Positions 25,494 to 35,176 are shown, counted from the first letter of the stretch. The stretch is 64,000 nucleotides of DNA from Prosthecobacter sp. (GCF_034366625.1 NZ_JAXMIH010000023.1:124001-188000); one strand, 5' to 3'. Made by a program: numbers and translations. The notes: generated by a model from the letters alone, not told the origin.

Positions 25494-28190
25494 TTACTTC
25501 AATCCCGCTAGAAACGCGATCACGTCCGCCGCCTCCTGTTCGGTCATGCTTTGGAGCAGCCCCTCCGGCATCAGGGACATCGGTTCGACTTTCTGGCTGC
25601 GGATTTGGGCACGCTCGAAGGTCTGCGGCTGGCCGGTGGGGAGTTTCAGCGTCACGGCGGTGTCGCCAGGGTTCACGACGAAGCCGGTTTGCATGCTGCC
25701 GTCCTTCAAGGTCAGCATCCACGTCTCATAACCCTTCGCGATGGCTTTGGACGGCTGATGCAGGCTTTCGAGGATCTGCTCGCGTGTCAGTCGTGCGCCC
25801 ACCTTGCTCAAATCCGGCCCAAAATCGCGTCCCGTGCCGTTGAGGATGTGGCAGGCGAGGCAGGCGGCCATTTTGCCGGTCATGCTGAGGAGTTCCGCTC
25901 CGCGTTTCGCATCGCCTTTGATGGTGAGGAGCTTTTTCCCGTCGAAATTCATGCCGAGGGTCTTCACGCGTTGGTCGTGAGGCAGGAAGCGCTCGAAGTA
26001 GCTGGCGATCTCGGGATTCGGGTGCTTGGCGAGAGCTGGGTCGAACTTAGCCTCGTTTTTCGCGATGGCGTTCGCGAGCAGAAGCGCGTCGGAAGGCGAT
26101 TCGACTCTGGAGGGACGGTGAGTTGTCGCTTCTCCCGAAATCCAGTCCCACAACACACGGAAGCCATGCGGATCGACCTCACGGGCACCAATCATCGGCA
26201 TGTGGCCATTCCCACTGCGGGCGATGCGGGCCAGCAGCACGCTCTGCTCCGGCTTGCCGGGTGAAATCACCCTCGCGTCTGCAAGACCAAGGTCGCCGCG
26301 CACCGGCTTCTCATTCAGCATCATCGTCTCCGCCGTGGGCAAATCCGCGTTCACCATGAGCTGCACGCTACCGCCGCCGTGGCGGCGATGGCAATGCGCA
26401 CAATTCGCGTGGAGCCAGGAGCGGGCTTTGGTTTCGAGGTCGGCCTGTTTGTCGTGACTGGAGACGAGGCGGTTCTTCAAGCGCTCGGTGAAAGGCCCGT
26501 TGAAGAGTTCAGCGGCCTCCTCGGGCTTCTTGCCGCTGATGTTGACGAGTTGATCCGGTTGAAAGCCGAGCGCGAAGCCGCTCCAGTTGTTGTGGCAGCG
26601 GGCGCATTCGGCGCGGCCGTGGATGCGCCAGGGTTGCTTGTCGATGATGAACTCCTCACCGTCCACGCCGGCGAGTTCGGCATCGGTGCCGGCATCGTTC
26701 CAGCGGTAGGAGTAGCCGTTCCAGGTTTCGCCGTCGAAGTGGAGCACTTGGGTCTCGATTTTCTTCTTCAAAGCGATCGTGCGGGCCAGGACAGACTCGG
26801 CGGGCCATTCGACCTGGTAGTTCGGCTTCGCAGCATTGCCGCTGGTGGTTGTCTTGATGCTTTTTCCTTCGGGAAGGGCCACAAATCGCTGCGCCTTCGC
26901 TCCGTCCTGCCACATCGGCTCGGCGATCTCGAAGGGCAGCACGCCTGCGGCGGGAGTTTGCGCCGCCGTGTCGGTGAAGAGGCCGGTTTCGCTGAGTTTG
27001 CGCGGAAACTGGCTCGGTTTGCCGACGGCGGGATTTTTCGACAGGCGGTAGATGCGCGTGTCCTTTTCCCAATTCATCCAATACAGCTCGCCGTCCTCGC
27101 TGAGGCCGAAAGTGGCGATCTTGTGCGGCGTGTCGGCGATTTCCTCGCGACGCGTGACCTGCGTGCCGTCATGCCAGAGCGCCCAGATTTTGCCGGTCTC
27201 GTAGTCGCCGTAGATGTAGGCGTCGCGCAGTTCAGGGAAGCGGCTGCCATGATACACATAGCCGCCGGTGATGCTCGCGGCCTCGGTGTGTGGATGTGCG
27301 GCCACGGGCGGGATGATGTCGCCAGGGCCTTTGGTGTCTGGCATGATCGGCTGGCTGGCCTCCATGGCGCTCCAGCCGTGATTGCCGCCTTTCGGGACGA
27401 GATGAATCATCTCCCACAGCTCCCAGCCAACATCGCCGCACCATAGGCGGCCTTTTGGGTCGAAGCTGATCTTCCACGGATTGCGGAAGCCAAAGGCGTA
27501 GATCTCGGGACGTGCGTTCGGTGTCGTGAGAAACGGATTGTCCTTCGGAATGGCATACGCTTTGCCGTTCTCCTCATGATCCACGTCGATGCGCAGGATG
27601 GAGGACAAGAAGTCGCTCAAGTCCTGCCCGGTCTTCAGCGAATCCGGCGGCGAAGGAGCGGTGGCATCACCCGTGGAGATGTAGAGCATGCCATCCGGCC
27701 CGAATTGAATCGAGGCACCGTTGTGGCCGCCACTTTGCCACGTCAGCAGCACGGTTTCCGACTTCGGATCAAGCACCGGCGGCTCCTGCTGCGTGAGTTT
27801 GAAACGTGAGAGCTTGGTGCCATCGGGAACTTTGTCGCCATACGCGTAGGTGATGAAGACGAGGCCGTTTTCCTGCCACTTCGGATGAAACGCGATGCCA
27901 TAGGCATGCTGAAGCAGCGGATGATCGGGTTTGAGGTCAATGAGCAGGTCTTTCGCTGCCGCGTCGGGCGCATCCTTGAAGCTCCAGATCTTACCATTCT
28001 TCTCCACGGCGACAAACCGATGCGCTCCAGGCACGGTGATCATCTCCAGCGCGTCGTTCAGCGCGATTTGAGTGAAGACCTGCTCGGGCACATATGGCTT
28101 CGGCGCTTCAGGAGAGCCGTGGATGCGGGAGGTCGTCCATTGCGCGTGAACGCTGGTGACGAAGGCAAAAAAAAGAAAAAGGCGGAACAT
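25494..28190 (-). CDS. Secreted glucose/sorbosone dehydrogenase-like protein with c-type cytochrome region
   Basis: 898 residues from ATG 28190 at a signal peptide (MFRLFLFFAFVTSVHAQ). The first half is a PQQ-type propeller (GIAFHPKWQENGLVFITYAY, GGHNGASIQFGPDGMLYISTGDA, YAFGFRNPWKISFDPKGRLW, HGWSAMEASQP). The second half has three heme-attachment motifs: CARCH, CAHCH and CLACH, the last in the Planctomycete/Verrucomicrobium-type heme domain (AACLACHILNGTGRDFGPDLS, QPSKAIAKGYETWML, SLMPEGLLQSM). It probably oxidises sugars or alcohols in the periplasm and passes electrons to its own hemes. Length and order match HNE_0200-like proteins. Confidence 0.9.
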   Translation of the reverse strand: MFRLFLFFAFVTSVHAQWTTSRIHGSPEAPKPYVPEQVFTQIALNDALEMITVPGAHRFVAVEKNGKIWSFKDAPDAAAKDLLIDLKPDHPLLQHAYGIAFHPKWQENGLVFITYAYGDKVPDGTKLSRFKLTQQEPPVLDPKSETVLLTWQSGGHNGASIQFGPDGMLYISTGDATAPSPPDSLKTGQDLSDFLSSILRIDVDHEENGKAYAIPKDNPFLTTPNARPEIYAFGFRNPWKISFDPKGRLWCGDVGWELWEMIHLVPKGGNHGWSAMEASQPIMPDTKGPGDIIPPVAAHPHTEAASITGGYVYHGSRFPELRDAYIYGDYETGKIWALWHDGTQVTRREEIADTPHKIATFGLSEDGELYWMNWEKDTRIYRLSKNPAVGKPSQFPRKLSETGLFTDTAAQTPAAGVLPFEIAEPMWQDGAKAQRFVALPEGKSIKTTTSGNAAKPNYQVEWPAESVLARTIALKKKIETQVLHFDGETWNGYSYRWNDAGTDAELAGVDGEEFIIDKQPWRIHGRAECARCHNNWSGFALGFQPDQLVNISGKKPEEAAELFNGPFTERLKNRLVSSHDKQADLETKARSWLHANCAHCHRRHGGGSVQLMVNADLPTAETMMLNEKPVRGDLGLADARVISPGKPEQSVLLARIARSGNGHMPMIGAREVDPHGFRVLWDWISGEATTHRPSRVESPSDALLLANAIAKNEAKFDPALAKHPNPEIASYFERFLPHDQRVKTLGMNFDGKKLLTIKGDAKRGAELLSMTGKMAACLACHILNGTGRDFGPDLSKVGARLTREQILESLHQPSKAIAKGYETWMLTLKDGSMQTGFVVNPGDTAVTLKLPTGQPQTFERAQIRSQKVEPMSLMPEGLLQSMTEQEAADVIAFLAGLK

Positions 28191-28239
28191 AGGCGCATCA
28201 TGGAATGAGCGCCGGGGCTTCGCCAAGCACGAAATGATC

Positions 28240-31200
28240 TCACACCTCCTCCGCAGACAGCCAGCGGACGCGGACGACGCGCCAGCGGCGGCCATAGACG
28301 CGGTTGGAGATGTTGTGAAGTTGATTGGTTTGCTGCCAGTTGGGATCGAGGCGGCGTTCTTCGGGCGGCTCGTCCTTGTTGGGGTAGTTCACATAGTCAG
28401 GCGTGCGCTGGACGATGACTTCGACCCAGGCCCGTGCTTCGAGGCGACCGGTGAGGGGATGAACGACATCGCCATACGAACGGATCTTGTAGGTGTCGCT
28501 GCGGGTGACGAGATGCGGAGCGATGGCCTGCAAAATGTCGGCCTGCGTGAGATAACCGGGTGCGGCGGTGGCGATGGGGCCGGTCAGATGATCGGGGAAT
28601 GGGAAACTCCAGTCCATGCCGGCCGCAGTGCCGAGAGCGGCGGCATCATCGAGTTGCTGGCGGGTGACCTGAAGGTTTTCAAAGGCGAGATTGATGCCGC
28701 TGCGGTCGATGGCGGCCTGGAGCGCGCCTTTTTTTCCAGTTTCGTCGTCCGTGAGGCGCCGGTTGATGAAATCTGAGAGATTCAAAAAGGGGCCGCGCGT
28801 TTTGACTTCGCGCACAATCTCGGTGGCGAGAGTTCTGATCTCTGCGCTGGTGAGGCTGCGATGACCGCGCCAGTCCTGCGGTATGTTGGCAGGTCCATTG
28901 ACGAGGGTGAAGCGCGGCAGCGGGCAGCCGAAGGAATCAGCAAGACTGAGGCCGGTGCCCGCGGCGTCAAAGGTGGGAATTTTCACGCCGCGCAAACTGC
29001 CGAGGATGGCCGTCCATGCCTCGACGGAGGTGGAGTTGACGTTGAATCCGCCTTCGATGAGCAGATTCGCGGCGACGCGGCGAAAAGGCGCGACGGGACT
29101 CTCCTCGGGATCGAGAGGACGGGTGAGCGCGGCGAGCAGGCCTTTGCGGTGCTGGCCGTAGTCGAGCAGAAATTTCATGCGCGGATTTGGCAGCGGTTTG
29201 GAGAGCTTCGAGTCGAGGAAGTCGGCGAGGCGACCGTTCACGGTGTTCTCACCAGGTCGTGGCGTGATGGAGGAGAAGAAGAAGGTGTCGAAGAGAAAAT
29301 TGGCCTGGTAGGACACATCGAAGTGGTTGTCAGCGCTCATGCTGGTGCGGGGCGTCCACGGACTGGCCCAGGAATTGCCGAGCAGGTAGCCTGGCATGCC
29401 GACGAGCCACGGGGCCTCGCTTTGCAGGGGAAAATGCTGCAACTGACCGATGGAGATCAGCGGCGCGGTGGGAACCTCAAACAGCGGTGCATGGGGCAGG
29501 TTTGTGCCGGTGAGCGGCTTGATCGTGCCGGGCACCTCGTCGCCGTTGGTGATGCGGCGTGCTTTGATTTGATAATGCGGCAGCGTGGCGGGATAACCAG
29601 CGCCGGGATGGCGCACGATGACGGCACGCGGATCGAAGTGAGCGATCATCGCGGCAGGAAAATCGCCGCCGGCAGCGCTCTTCATGTGCCAGTCGATGAC
29701 TCCGAGAAACTTTTTTGCATCAGCGGTGATGTCCTGGCCGAGTTTGAGCGCGGTGCTCATGCCGGGCAGCGGTTTGCCGTCTTCCTGGCCGGTGTAAGCA
29801 CGAATGCGATGGCTGAACTCAGGGCCACGGCCGGTGCGTGAGCCGGCCCATGAGTAGTCATCAATGCTTCCGCCGCCGCCATTTTGATAACCGATGGATT
29901 CACGCCAGGCCTGCGGCGTGGTCGTGACATCCTGCGGGGCGAGGCCGTCGGCGGCATAATTGGCCACGAAGGCAAAAGGATCAGCGGCGGTGTAGCCCTC
30001 ATCGCGCGCTGGTTCGAGTGTGATGCGCACCTCGGAGTCCGCGTAAAGGCGCAGGAGTTGGTCCGGCGTGCGCAGCGGATGACGATCGTCGGCCAGGCGG
30101 TCAAAGCTGACGCCTCCAGCCGCGTTCCAGCCGGGTTCGAGGGTGAGATTCACGCTTCCCGACGTGTGTGTGATGACCTGGCCGCTGTTGAGCGAAAAGG
30201 TGAGCATCTCGCCGGGTTTGAGCGCGAGCCGTGTCTGCGGATTGTCCTTTGCCTGGAGCAGCAGCAGCCGCGGACGCGCGCTGAGACTGTGATTCACCAA
30301 AACATCGGAAGGTTCGATGTCGGTGGCGAGCGACCATTCTCGTGCGAGCGGCTGCCACTTGGATGTGGCGGGATCTGGTTCATTGCCGGGTTCGGTGCCG
30401 ATGGAGGCTTCGCTTGCGCGGTAGAGTTTGGCATTGTGCCAGACTTCGTCGCCGGGTTGATACAGCCGCTGATTTTTCCACGGGTCACGTTTTTCGACAA
30501 CGAGATGCGTGCTGGGCAGCCAGGCGTCGATGCGGAAGGCGTCGAGTTCGAGGATGACGTTGTAGGGATTCCAGAGCGTGACGAGGGGATCGAGCACGAG
30601 CATGAGTTTCTGGTCCGGGCCTTCGATTTCACGCGGCGGGGTCGGTTTGGCCTGCACGCTGAAGGCGTGGCTCATGCGCACGACGACGGGGCTGAAGAGG
30701 CACTTCTGCGCAGGGCTGGGCCGGCCGGCGGATACGGTGTTGAGCCAGGTGTTGGCGGCAACAGCGAGCGATTCCTTCGAATCATCCGCCGGTTCGATGG
30801 CAAAGGGCTGCGCGTCGAGCGCGGGCCGCGTGGTGCGATTGCGGACACGTTTCCAGGTTTGGTAAAAGTCGAGCAAGGGGCCGAATGATGTGCCCATGCT
30901 GCCGTATTGCCGCCGGTCGGCCTCGGTCATTTCAAAGAGCATGGAGAGATCGAGCTTTACACCGCCGTCGCGCGCGTTGGTGATGAGGCTGTGCGAATTG
31001 GCGGTGACATCGTGCCAGCGTTGTTCGAGGCCGCTGGTGAGCGCGCTGCCGTCTCCGCCCGCGAGCAGCGGGATTTGCGCGAAGGTGAGCACCTTGTGCA
31101 GCTTCTGCTGATCGTCGGGCATGTTTTCAAAGCCGGTCATGAGCGCCGCCGCGCGTTGTGGCGCGGCAAGACGCCACTGCGCGATGGTTTGCGCGTCATC

Positions 31201-31992
31201 GAGCGGGGCTGGCAGCACAGGATCGAATTCCGGCAGCGGGAGATTCACACGTGCCTTCACGCCTTCATCCGCGGCCCACCAGGCGTAGTGGCCGATGACG
31301 TATGATTTCTTGGGATCAGCGGAACGGAAGGGGCGCGAGGTTTTGAAGGGGATCATGCGCGCTTTGACGCTGAGCTTCGGATCTTTGCCCACAGGATGGC
31401 GCAGCAGCCAGACGGTGTCGGAATCGGGGCCGGGATCGGGCAGCTTGGTCTGTGGCGTGACGGGATCTTCGTTGTTGCTGGAGCTCAAGGCCTGGGTGTT
31501 CGCCGCCAGCTCGGGGGCACGATCACGATGATCTTGTGCGCCGCTGATCAGCCAGGTGATGGGTTTGTCACGCTGCTCCGTAGAGGAAAGCGCGCGTCCG
31601 GGCCAGACGCCGCTGAGCCAGGGATTTTCGATGCCGTCGAGTTCGGGTGTGCTGGGGTCGGAGTCGAGCAGGCCGGCAGTGGCGGTGGCTCGCCAGTCGA
31701 GGCCGTTGTAATCATGCAGGCGGCTGAGCGCGGCATAGGCGCCGTTGAGGGCGAAGGATCGTGCGCGTGCCTGCTTCGCCTGATTTCTGATCACACGCGT
31801 CTCGACGACGACGATGGTCATCAGCGCGACGAGCAGGCTGATGACGAGGAAGGCCAGCAGCAGCGTGGCAACGAGCGCGAAACCGGCCCGCCTGCGGCGG
31901 GAATGACGAATGATGAATGGCGAATGACGAATGCGCCAGGAAGTCACCAGCGATGGCGGTCTGCCTTGGATCATTCGGACTTCGTCATTCAT
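28240..31992 (-). CDS. Verru_Chthon cassette protein A
   Basis: 1250 residues as called from ATG 31992. The conserved part begins at a pseudopilin-like N-terminus (RRAGFALVATLLLAFLVISLLVALMTIVVVETRVIRNQ, read in pieces) with one hydrophobic helix, followed by a very large exported domain. It belongs to the cassette described for Verrucomicrobium and Chthoniobacter. The last gene of a D-B-C-A run. The first 35 residues (with RIRHS and IIRHS) are encoded by an ATTCGTCATTC-type repeat and are unlikely to be ancestral, so the true start is uncertain. No processing enzyme is nearby. The cassette's function is not established; pilin-like helices suggest a secreted fibre or secretion machine. Confidence 0.85.
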   Translation of the reverse strand: MNDEVRMIQGRPPSLVTSWRIRHSPFIIRHSRRRRAGFALVATLLLAFLVISLLVALMTIVVVETRVIRNQAKQARARSFALNGAYAALSRLHDYNGLDWRATATAGLLDSDPSTPELDGIENPWLSGVWPGRALSSTEQRDKPITWLISGAQDHRDRAPELAANTQALSSSNNEDPVTPQTKLPDPGPDSDTVWLLRHPVGKDPKLSVKARMIPFKTSRPFRSADPKKSYVIGHYAWWAADEGVKARVNLPLPEFDPVLPAPLDDAQTIAQWRLAAPQRAAALMTGFENMPDDQQKLHKVLTFAQIPLLAGGDGSALTSGLEQRWHDVTANSHSLITNARDGGVKLDLSMLFEMTEADRRQYGSMGTSFGPLLDFYQTWKRVRNRTTRPALDAQPFAIEPADDSKESLAVAANTWLNTVSAGRPSPAQKCLFSPVVVRMSHAFSVQAKPTPPREIEGPDQKLMLVLDPLVTLWNPYNVILELDAFRIDAWLPSTHLVVEKRDPWKNQRLYQPGDEVWHNAKLYRASEASIGTEPGNEPDPATSKWQPLAREWSLATDIEPSDVLVNHSLSARPRLLLLQAKDNPQTRLALKPGEMLTFSLNSGQVITHTSGSVNLTLEPGWNAAGGVSFDRLADDRHPLRTPDQLLRLYADSEVRITLEPARDEGYTAADPFAFVANYAADGLAPQDVTTTPQAWRESIGYQNGGGGSIDDYSWAGSRTGRGPEFSHRIRAYTGQEDGKPLPGMSTALKLGQDITADAKKFLGVIDWHMKSAAGGDFPAAMIAHFDPRAVIVRHPGAGYPATLPHYQIKARRITNGDEVPGTIKPLTGTNLPHAPLFEVPTAPLISIGQLQHFPLQSEAPWLVGMPGYLLGNSWASPWTPRTSMSADNHFDVSYQANFLFDTFFFSSITPRPGENTVNGRLADFLDSKLSKPLPNPRMKFLLDYGQHRKGLLAALTRPLDPEESPVAPFRRVAANLLIEGGFNVNSTSVEAWTAILGSLRGVKIPTFDAAGTGLSLADSFGCPLPRFTLVNGPANIPQDWRGHRSLTSAEIRTLATEIVREVKTRGPFLNLSDFINRRLTDDETGKKGALQAAIDRSGINLAFENLQVTRQQLDDAAALGTAAGMDWSFPFPDHLTGPIATAAPGYLTQADILQAIAPHLVTRSDTYKIRSYGDVVHPLTGRLEARAWVEVIVQRTPDYVNYPNKDEPPEERRLDPNWQQTNQLHNISNRVYGRRWRVVRVRWLSAEEV

Positions 31993-31999
31993 TCGTCAT
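31901..31999. repeat. ATTCGNCATTC-type inverted repeat around the start of Verru_Chthon gene A
   Basis: Left arm: GAATGACGAAT (31901-31911), GAATGGCGAAT (31915-31925) and GAATGACGAAT (31922-31932). Right arm: CTTCGTCATTC and ATTCGTCAT (31980-31999) in reverse orientation. The called ATG of gene A (31992) is in the right arm, and the left arm is translated. Confidence 0.75.
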
Positions 32000-32035
32000 A
32001 CTGATTTCTGGTTTCGTCATTGCTGTGGCAGCATC

Positions 32036-33016
32036 TCACAAGACGCGCGGCAGCGACATGCTGCGGCTGTAAACGCGGCTGTGGCGGCGGGCGATCTCCC
32101 ACCAGCGTTCCGCCGAGACGCCCTGCTGCTCCAGTACACGCAGTTCACGGGCACCGCTGGCGCTGAGCACACGCACCATCACTTCGATGAGCGCGGGCAC
32201 GCCGTCCTGAGGCACGCGGTAGCGTTTTTCATCCTGCAACGGCGGCAGGCTGTCATGTCGCATGGGGAAGCCCTGCACGACCTTTCCCGCGTCGTTCCAT
32301 TCATGAATGATGACACCGAAGTCGATGATGTTGTCACAGAGCATGCTGTCCTCTGACGGGGACTTCATTTCGCCCGGTTCACCAGGTTCAGCACCGCCGG
32401 AGTAGGCATCGATGATGTAACCGGTGTCAAAAGTTTGATCGGAGCGCACGATGCTGCGGAAGAGCTGGTAGCTCGCGTTTGCATGGTCGCTGATCATGCC
32501 TGCGGAGGGCATGGCGCGGCGGATGAGCTGGTAGGAGACGGCGTTCACATCGCCCGGCACCGCTTTGCCGTCGGTGAACACATCGCGGTCTGCGGCGGTG
32601 GCGATGAAACGCAGCCACATGCCGCCGACACCGAAACGGTAGTCCTCGGGATTCGCCCATTCACGGCCCTTGCTGTCTTTTTCACGCGGATCGAGCTGCA
32701 GTGAGTCATCTACGGGCTTCTGGCCCCGGGCCTCGATCCATGTGCCGGAGTTGTCGGTTTTATCGAGGATGTCGAGGGCGAGCCAGGTGTTCCCGTCCTG
32801 GCGAATAATGGCGGATTGCAGGTCGCTCACGAGCAGGCCCGTCATCAGTCGTACCCGTGCGCCACGATCGAGGTGATCCGCCAGCCGCCGCCCTTCGTGG
32901 GAGACATTCATCACCGCCATCGTCAGCGAAAGCAGCAGCAGCACGGACAGCGTCGTTGCCACGCTGACCTCCACCAGCGTGAAGCCGTGCTGCGAGGGCC
33001 GGCGGGTGATCTTCAT
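32036..33016 (-). CDS. Verru_Chthon cassette protein C
   Basis: 326 residues. A type IV pilin-like leader (QHGFTLVEVSVATTLSVLLLLSLTMAVM) with the Gly-Phe cleavage site and Glu at +5 precedes a long globular domain (NTWLALDILDKTDNSGTWIEARGQK, GVGGMWLRFIATAADRD, YQLIRRAMP, VPALIEVMVRVLSASGA). It starts nine bases after gene B and is followed by gene A after 43 bases that carry repeat sequence. Expected to be processed by a prepilin peptidase and to act as a pseudopilin in the cassette. Confidence 0.9.
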   Translation of the reverse strand: MKITRRPSQHGFTLVEVSVATTLSVLLLLSLTMAVMNVSHEGRRLADHLDRGARVRLMTGLLVSDLQSAIIRQDGNTWLALDILDKTDNSGTWIEARGQKPVDDSLQLDPREKDSKGREWANPEDYRFGVGGMWLRFIATAADRDVFTDGKAVPGDVNAVSYQLIRRAMPSAGMISDHANASYQLFRSIVRSDQTFDTGYIIDAYSGGAEPGEPGEMKSPSEDSMLCDNIIDFGVIIHEWNDAGKVVQGFPMRHDSLPPLQDEKRYRVPQDGVPALIEVMVRVLSASGARELRVLEQQGVSAERWWEIARRHSRVYSRSMSLPRVL

Positions 33017-33025
33017 TGGAGCGGG

Positions 33026-33424
33026 TCAGGTGGAAGGCGGGCTGTCAGAGTCTTCAGTGGAGGTTTTGTCGTCGCTTTTCGGCGGATCAGCCTCGGGATC
33101 GTCAGGATCGGGCGGGATGCTGGTTTCATCCGGGCGGCTGCCGGGATTGAGGTTTTCATCCGGGAGCGTGTGGGTGGGCGTCTGGGTGCTGCCGGTGTCG
33201 TCCGTGGTGGTGGAACTGGTGCTGGAGGAGCTGCTGTCCGACTTTCCCACAAACGCGGGCCGCCGCCATGCCTCGTAGGGTTTCAAACGGCGCACGTCCC
33301 GCGTCAGGGCGCCCATCATGCAGGTCAGGATGGTCAGCACTCCGGCGGTGATGCCCATGGCGACGGCGACCTCCACCAGTGTGAAGCCGCCTCTGCTCTT
33401 GCGTTTGGAATGCGGTGTTTTCAT
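33026..33424 (-). CDS. Verru_Chthon cassette protein B, short, with acidic Ser/Thr/Pro tail
   Basis: 132 residues. The leader RGGFTLVEVAVAMGITAGVLTILTCMMGAL is pilin-like with Gly-Phe and Glu at +5. After KPYEAWRRPAFVGK the protein becomes a low-complexity run (SSSSSTSSTTTDD, then PDPDDPEADPPKSDDKTSTED), so no globular head is visible. It sits 11 bases after gene D and 9 bases before gene C. The short head suggests a minor pseudopilin or a tip or linker component. Confidence 0.8.
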   Translation of the reverse strand: MKTPHSKRKSRGGFTLVEVAVAMGITAGVLTILTCMMGALTRDVRRLKPYEAWRRPAFVGKSDSSSSSTSSTTTDDTGSTQTPTHTLPDENLNPGSRPDETSIPPDPDDPEADPPKSDDKTSTEDSDSPPST

Positions 33425-33435
33425 GACCCCAAAGT

Positions 33436-34077
33436 TCAGCGGATCTGCGCCATGTCGGCGATCTCGGACACATGGCCGTAGGCGTTCACATGCATGCCGC
33501 GAAAATTTTGAGGATTCCGCAGCACACCGGCTCCGCCCAGCGTGCTGCCTTCCGCCAGAACCAGATCGTAGCGCCGGCTCGCAATGCGCGCCGAGGGCGT
33601 GAACTCATACGCCCAGCAGGGCGTCCCCTCCTGCCAGGCACCGATGCGTTGTGTGAGCTGCACCGGCTTGCCGCCGAAGGAAAGCGGGCCGCTCCAGCCG
33701 CTCGCGCCGGATGGCGGCACCCAGCAGATGCCCGCAGGCAGCCGGTCCGGCGTGCCCACCGGCTCCCACGCGTCACTGCCGATCTCCGTTTCCACCACGA
33801 TGACAAAGGACTGCCACATCAGTTCCGGCTGCGCGGGATTGGCGTTCACCAGCAGACGCGCGTTGCTCAGGCGCATCGCGGCCACACTGCGTGTCTCGCG
33901 TACTTTGCCGGAGAGATACTGCGCGCCCCGGTCCAGCCGCCGTCCCACATCCGGCTCCGCCATCGCGAGTCCTAGGATGGACAGCGAGATCGTGATGATG
34001 ACAATGATGACCAGCAACTCCAGCAGCGTGAAGGCGGCTGCGGAGGTTCGGACGCAAAGGGTGCGGCTGGAGTGCAT
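33436..34077 (-). CDS. Verru_Chthon cassette protein D
   Basis: 213 residues; first gene of the cassette. The leader AAAFTLLELLVIIVIITISLSILGLAM is GspH/pilin-like (FTLLELLVII) with Glu at +5. The globular part contains RGAQYLSGKVRETRSVAAMRLSNARLLV and LMWQSFVIVVETEIGS, characteristic of minor-pilin folds. ATG 34077 is preceded by a 139-base spacer shared with the divergent gene at 34216, the likely promoter location for the whole D-B-C-A operon. Confidence 0.88.
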   Translation of the reverse strand: MHSSRTLCVRTSAAAFTLLELLVIIVIITISLSILGLAMAEPDVGRRLDRGAQYLSGKVRETRSVAAMRLSNARLLVNANPAQPELMWQSFVIVVETEIGSDAWEPVGTPDRLPAGICWVPPSGASGWSGPLSFGGKPVQLTQRIGAWQEGTPCWAYEFTPSARIASRRYDLVLAEGSTLGGAGVLRNPQNFRGMHVNAYGHVSEIADMAQIR

Positions 34078-34215
34078 GTGAGAAAATCGTTTCCCATGTC
34101 AGAAAACGCGTGGTTGGAGTCTATTCTGACCGTGGCAGGCACTCCAAGCCTGTTTTTGCGCCTTTGCCGCGCTTGAGGCTTGTGGTTGGGGCGGTGACTT
34201 TGGTAGTTTGAAAGC

Positions 34216-35088
34216 ATGTACGCTTCATCGCCTTCCGTGCGCCTTATTGCCGTCGCCCTGCTGGCATTCAACTCCGCCGCAGGGCAAAACGCCGCCCGTC
34301 CGGTGGTGCTGAACAAGAACCTGCCGCTCCGCAGCGGCACGGAGCTGCGTGAGAAACGTGAAATCCGCATCGAGAACGGCATCTCGAAGCAGGTGAGTCC
34401 CAAGGAGACCACTGCGGTGAGCACACGCTATGTGCAGCGGCTGAATCTGGTGCGCCGCATTGCTGGTGCAGGCGTGGAGGAGATCCGCGTGGCCGAGTTT
34501 CTGACCGAGTTGGCGCATTTCATGGGTCCGGTGCCGCCGCCGAACGAGCAGACATCATCGCTCATGTCCAGAATGCTGCGCGCCCGCAAAAGTGGCGCAC
34601 GTTGGAACTACGACCTCGTCCAAGGCAAGGCCACGCCTGAGGAACGTCAGACGCTGGACAACCTCGCCTTCACCGCTGGACTGCTCGATGTCCTGTCGCT
34701 CTGCATCGGCTCCGACGCGCACAAACCGGGTGAAACCTGGAAGACCGAAATCCCCGCTCCGCGAGGCAAGGCCGCCGGTTTTGTGGTGCCGAAGGACATC
34801 TCATGCACCTTCGTCAGCCTTGATGAAAAGCCCGACGGCCCGCACGCCACCATCGCCATCACCGGTGGCCTCAGCCTGGAGCGCCCCATGGGCTACAACT
34901 CGCATGTCGAGATCACCTTCGAGGCCACCGTCATCCGCCGCCTCTCCGACATGCTCGATGTGGACACGAAAATCAAAGGCACCTACGCCCTCAAGGGCGA
35001 GGCGAACCTCGTGGGTATCGGCAAAGCCCAGCTCGACTTCAATTATCCCTTCACCCTCACCCGCACCTTGAAGATCGAGCCCAAATAG
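34216..35088 (+). CDS. Secreted protein of unknown function
   Basis: 290 residues with a plausible signal peptide (SVRLIAVALLAFNSAAGQ). The mature protein alternates beta strands and short helices (LPLRSGTELREKREIRI, VQRLNLVRRIAGAGVEEIRV, KPGETWKTEIPAP, ATIAITGGLSLERPMGYNSHVEITFEATVIRR, LDVDTKIKGTYALKG). No family was recognised. It is divergent from the Verru_Chthon cassette, so shared control with it is conceivable. Its last 90 bases lead into an ATTCGNCATTC repeat before the next gene. Confidence 0.65.
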   Translation: MYASSPSVRLIAVALLAFNSAAGQNAARPVVLNKNLPLRSGTELREKREIRIENGISKQVSPKETTAVSTRYVQRLNLVRRIAGAGVEEIRVAEFLTELAHFMGPVPPPNEQTSSLMSRMLRARKSGARWNYDLVQGKATPEERQTLDNLAFTAGLLDVLSLCIGSDAHKPGETWKTEIPAPRGKAAGFVVPKDISCTFVSLDEKPDGPHATIAITGGLSLERPMGYNSHVEITFEATVIRRLSDMLDVDTKIKGTYALKGEANLVGIGKAQLDFNYPFTLTRTLKIEPK

Positions 35089-35104
35089 CCGCCGCTTCGT
35101 AAAA

Positions 35105-35136
35105 ATTCGTCATTCCACATTCGACATTCGCCATTC
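35105..35136. repeat. ATTCGNCATTC direct repeats
   Basis: Three near-copies in the spacer before the isomerase gene: ATTCGTCATTC (35105-35115), ATTCGACATTC (35119-35129) and ATTCGCCATTC (35126-35136), all in one orientation, without a matching reverse arm nearby. Confidence 0.75.
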
Positions 35137-35176
35137 TTTCTCCTTCTTCCCGCCCTCCACAACCTAACTCAACACC

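Noticed and set aside
34136..34157. Short hairpin CAGGC-loop-GCCTG with a T-run in the Verru_Chthon upstream spacer
   Set aside because: The five-base stem is weak and no plus-strand gene ends before it, so a terminator call is not supported.
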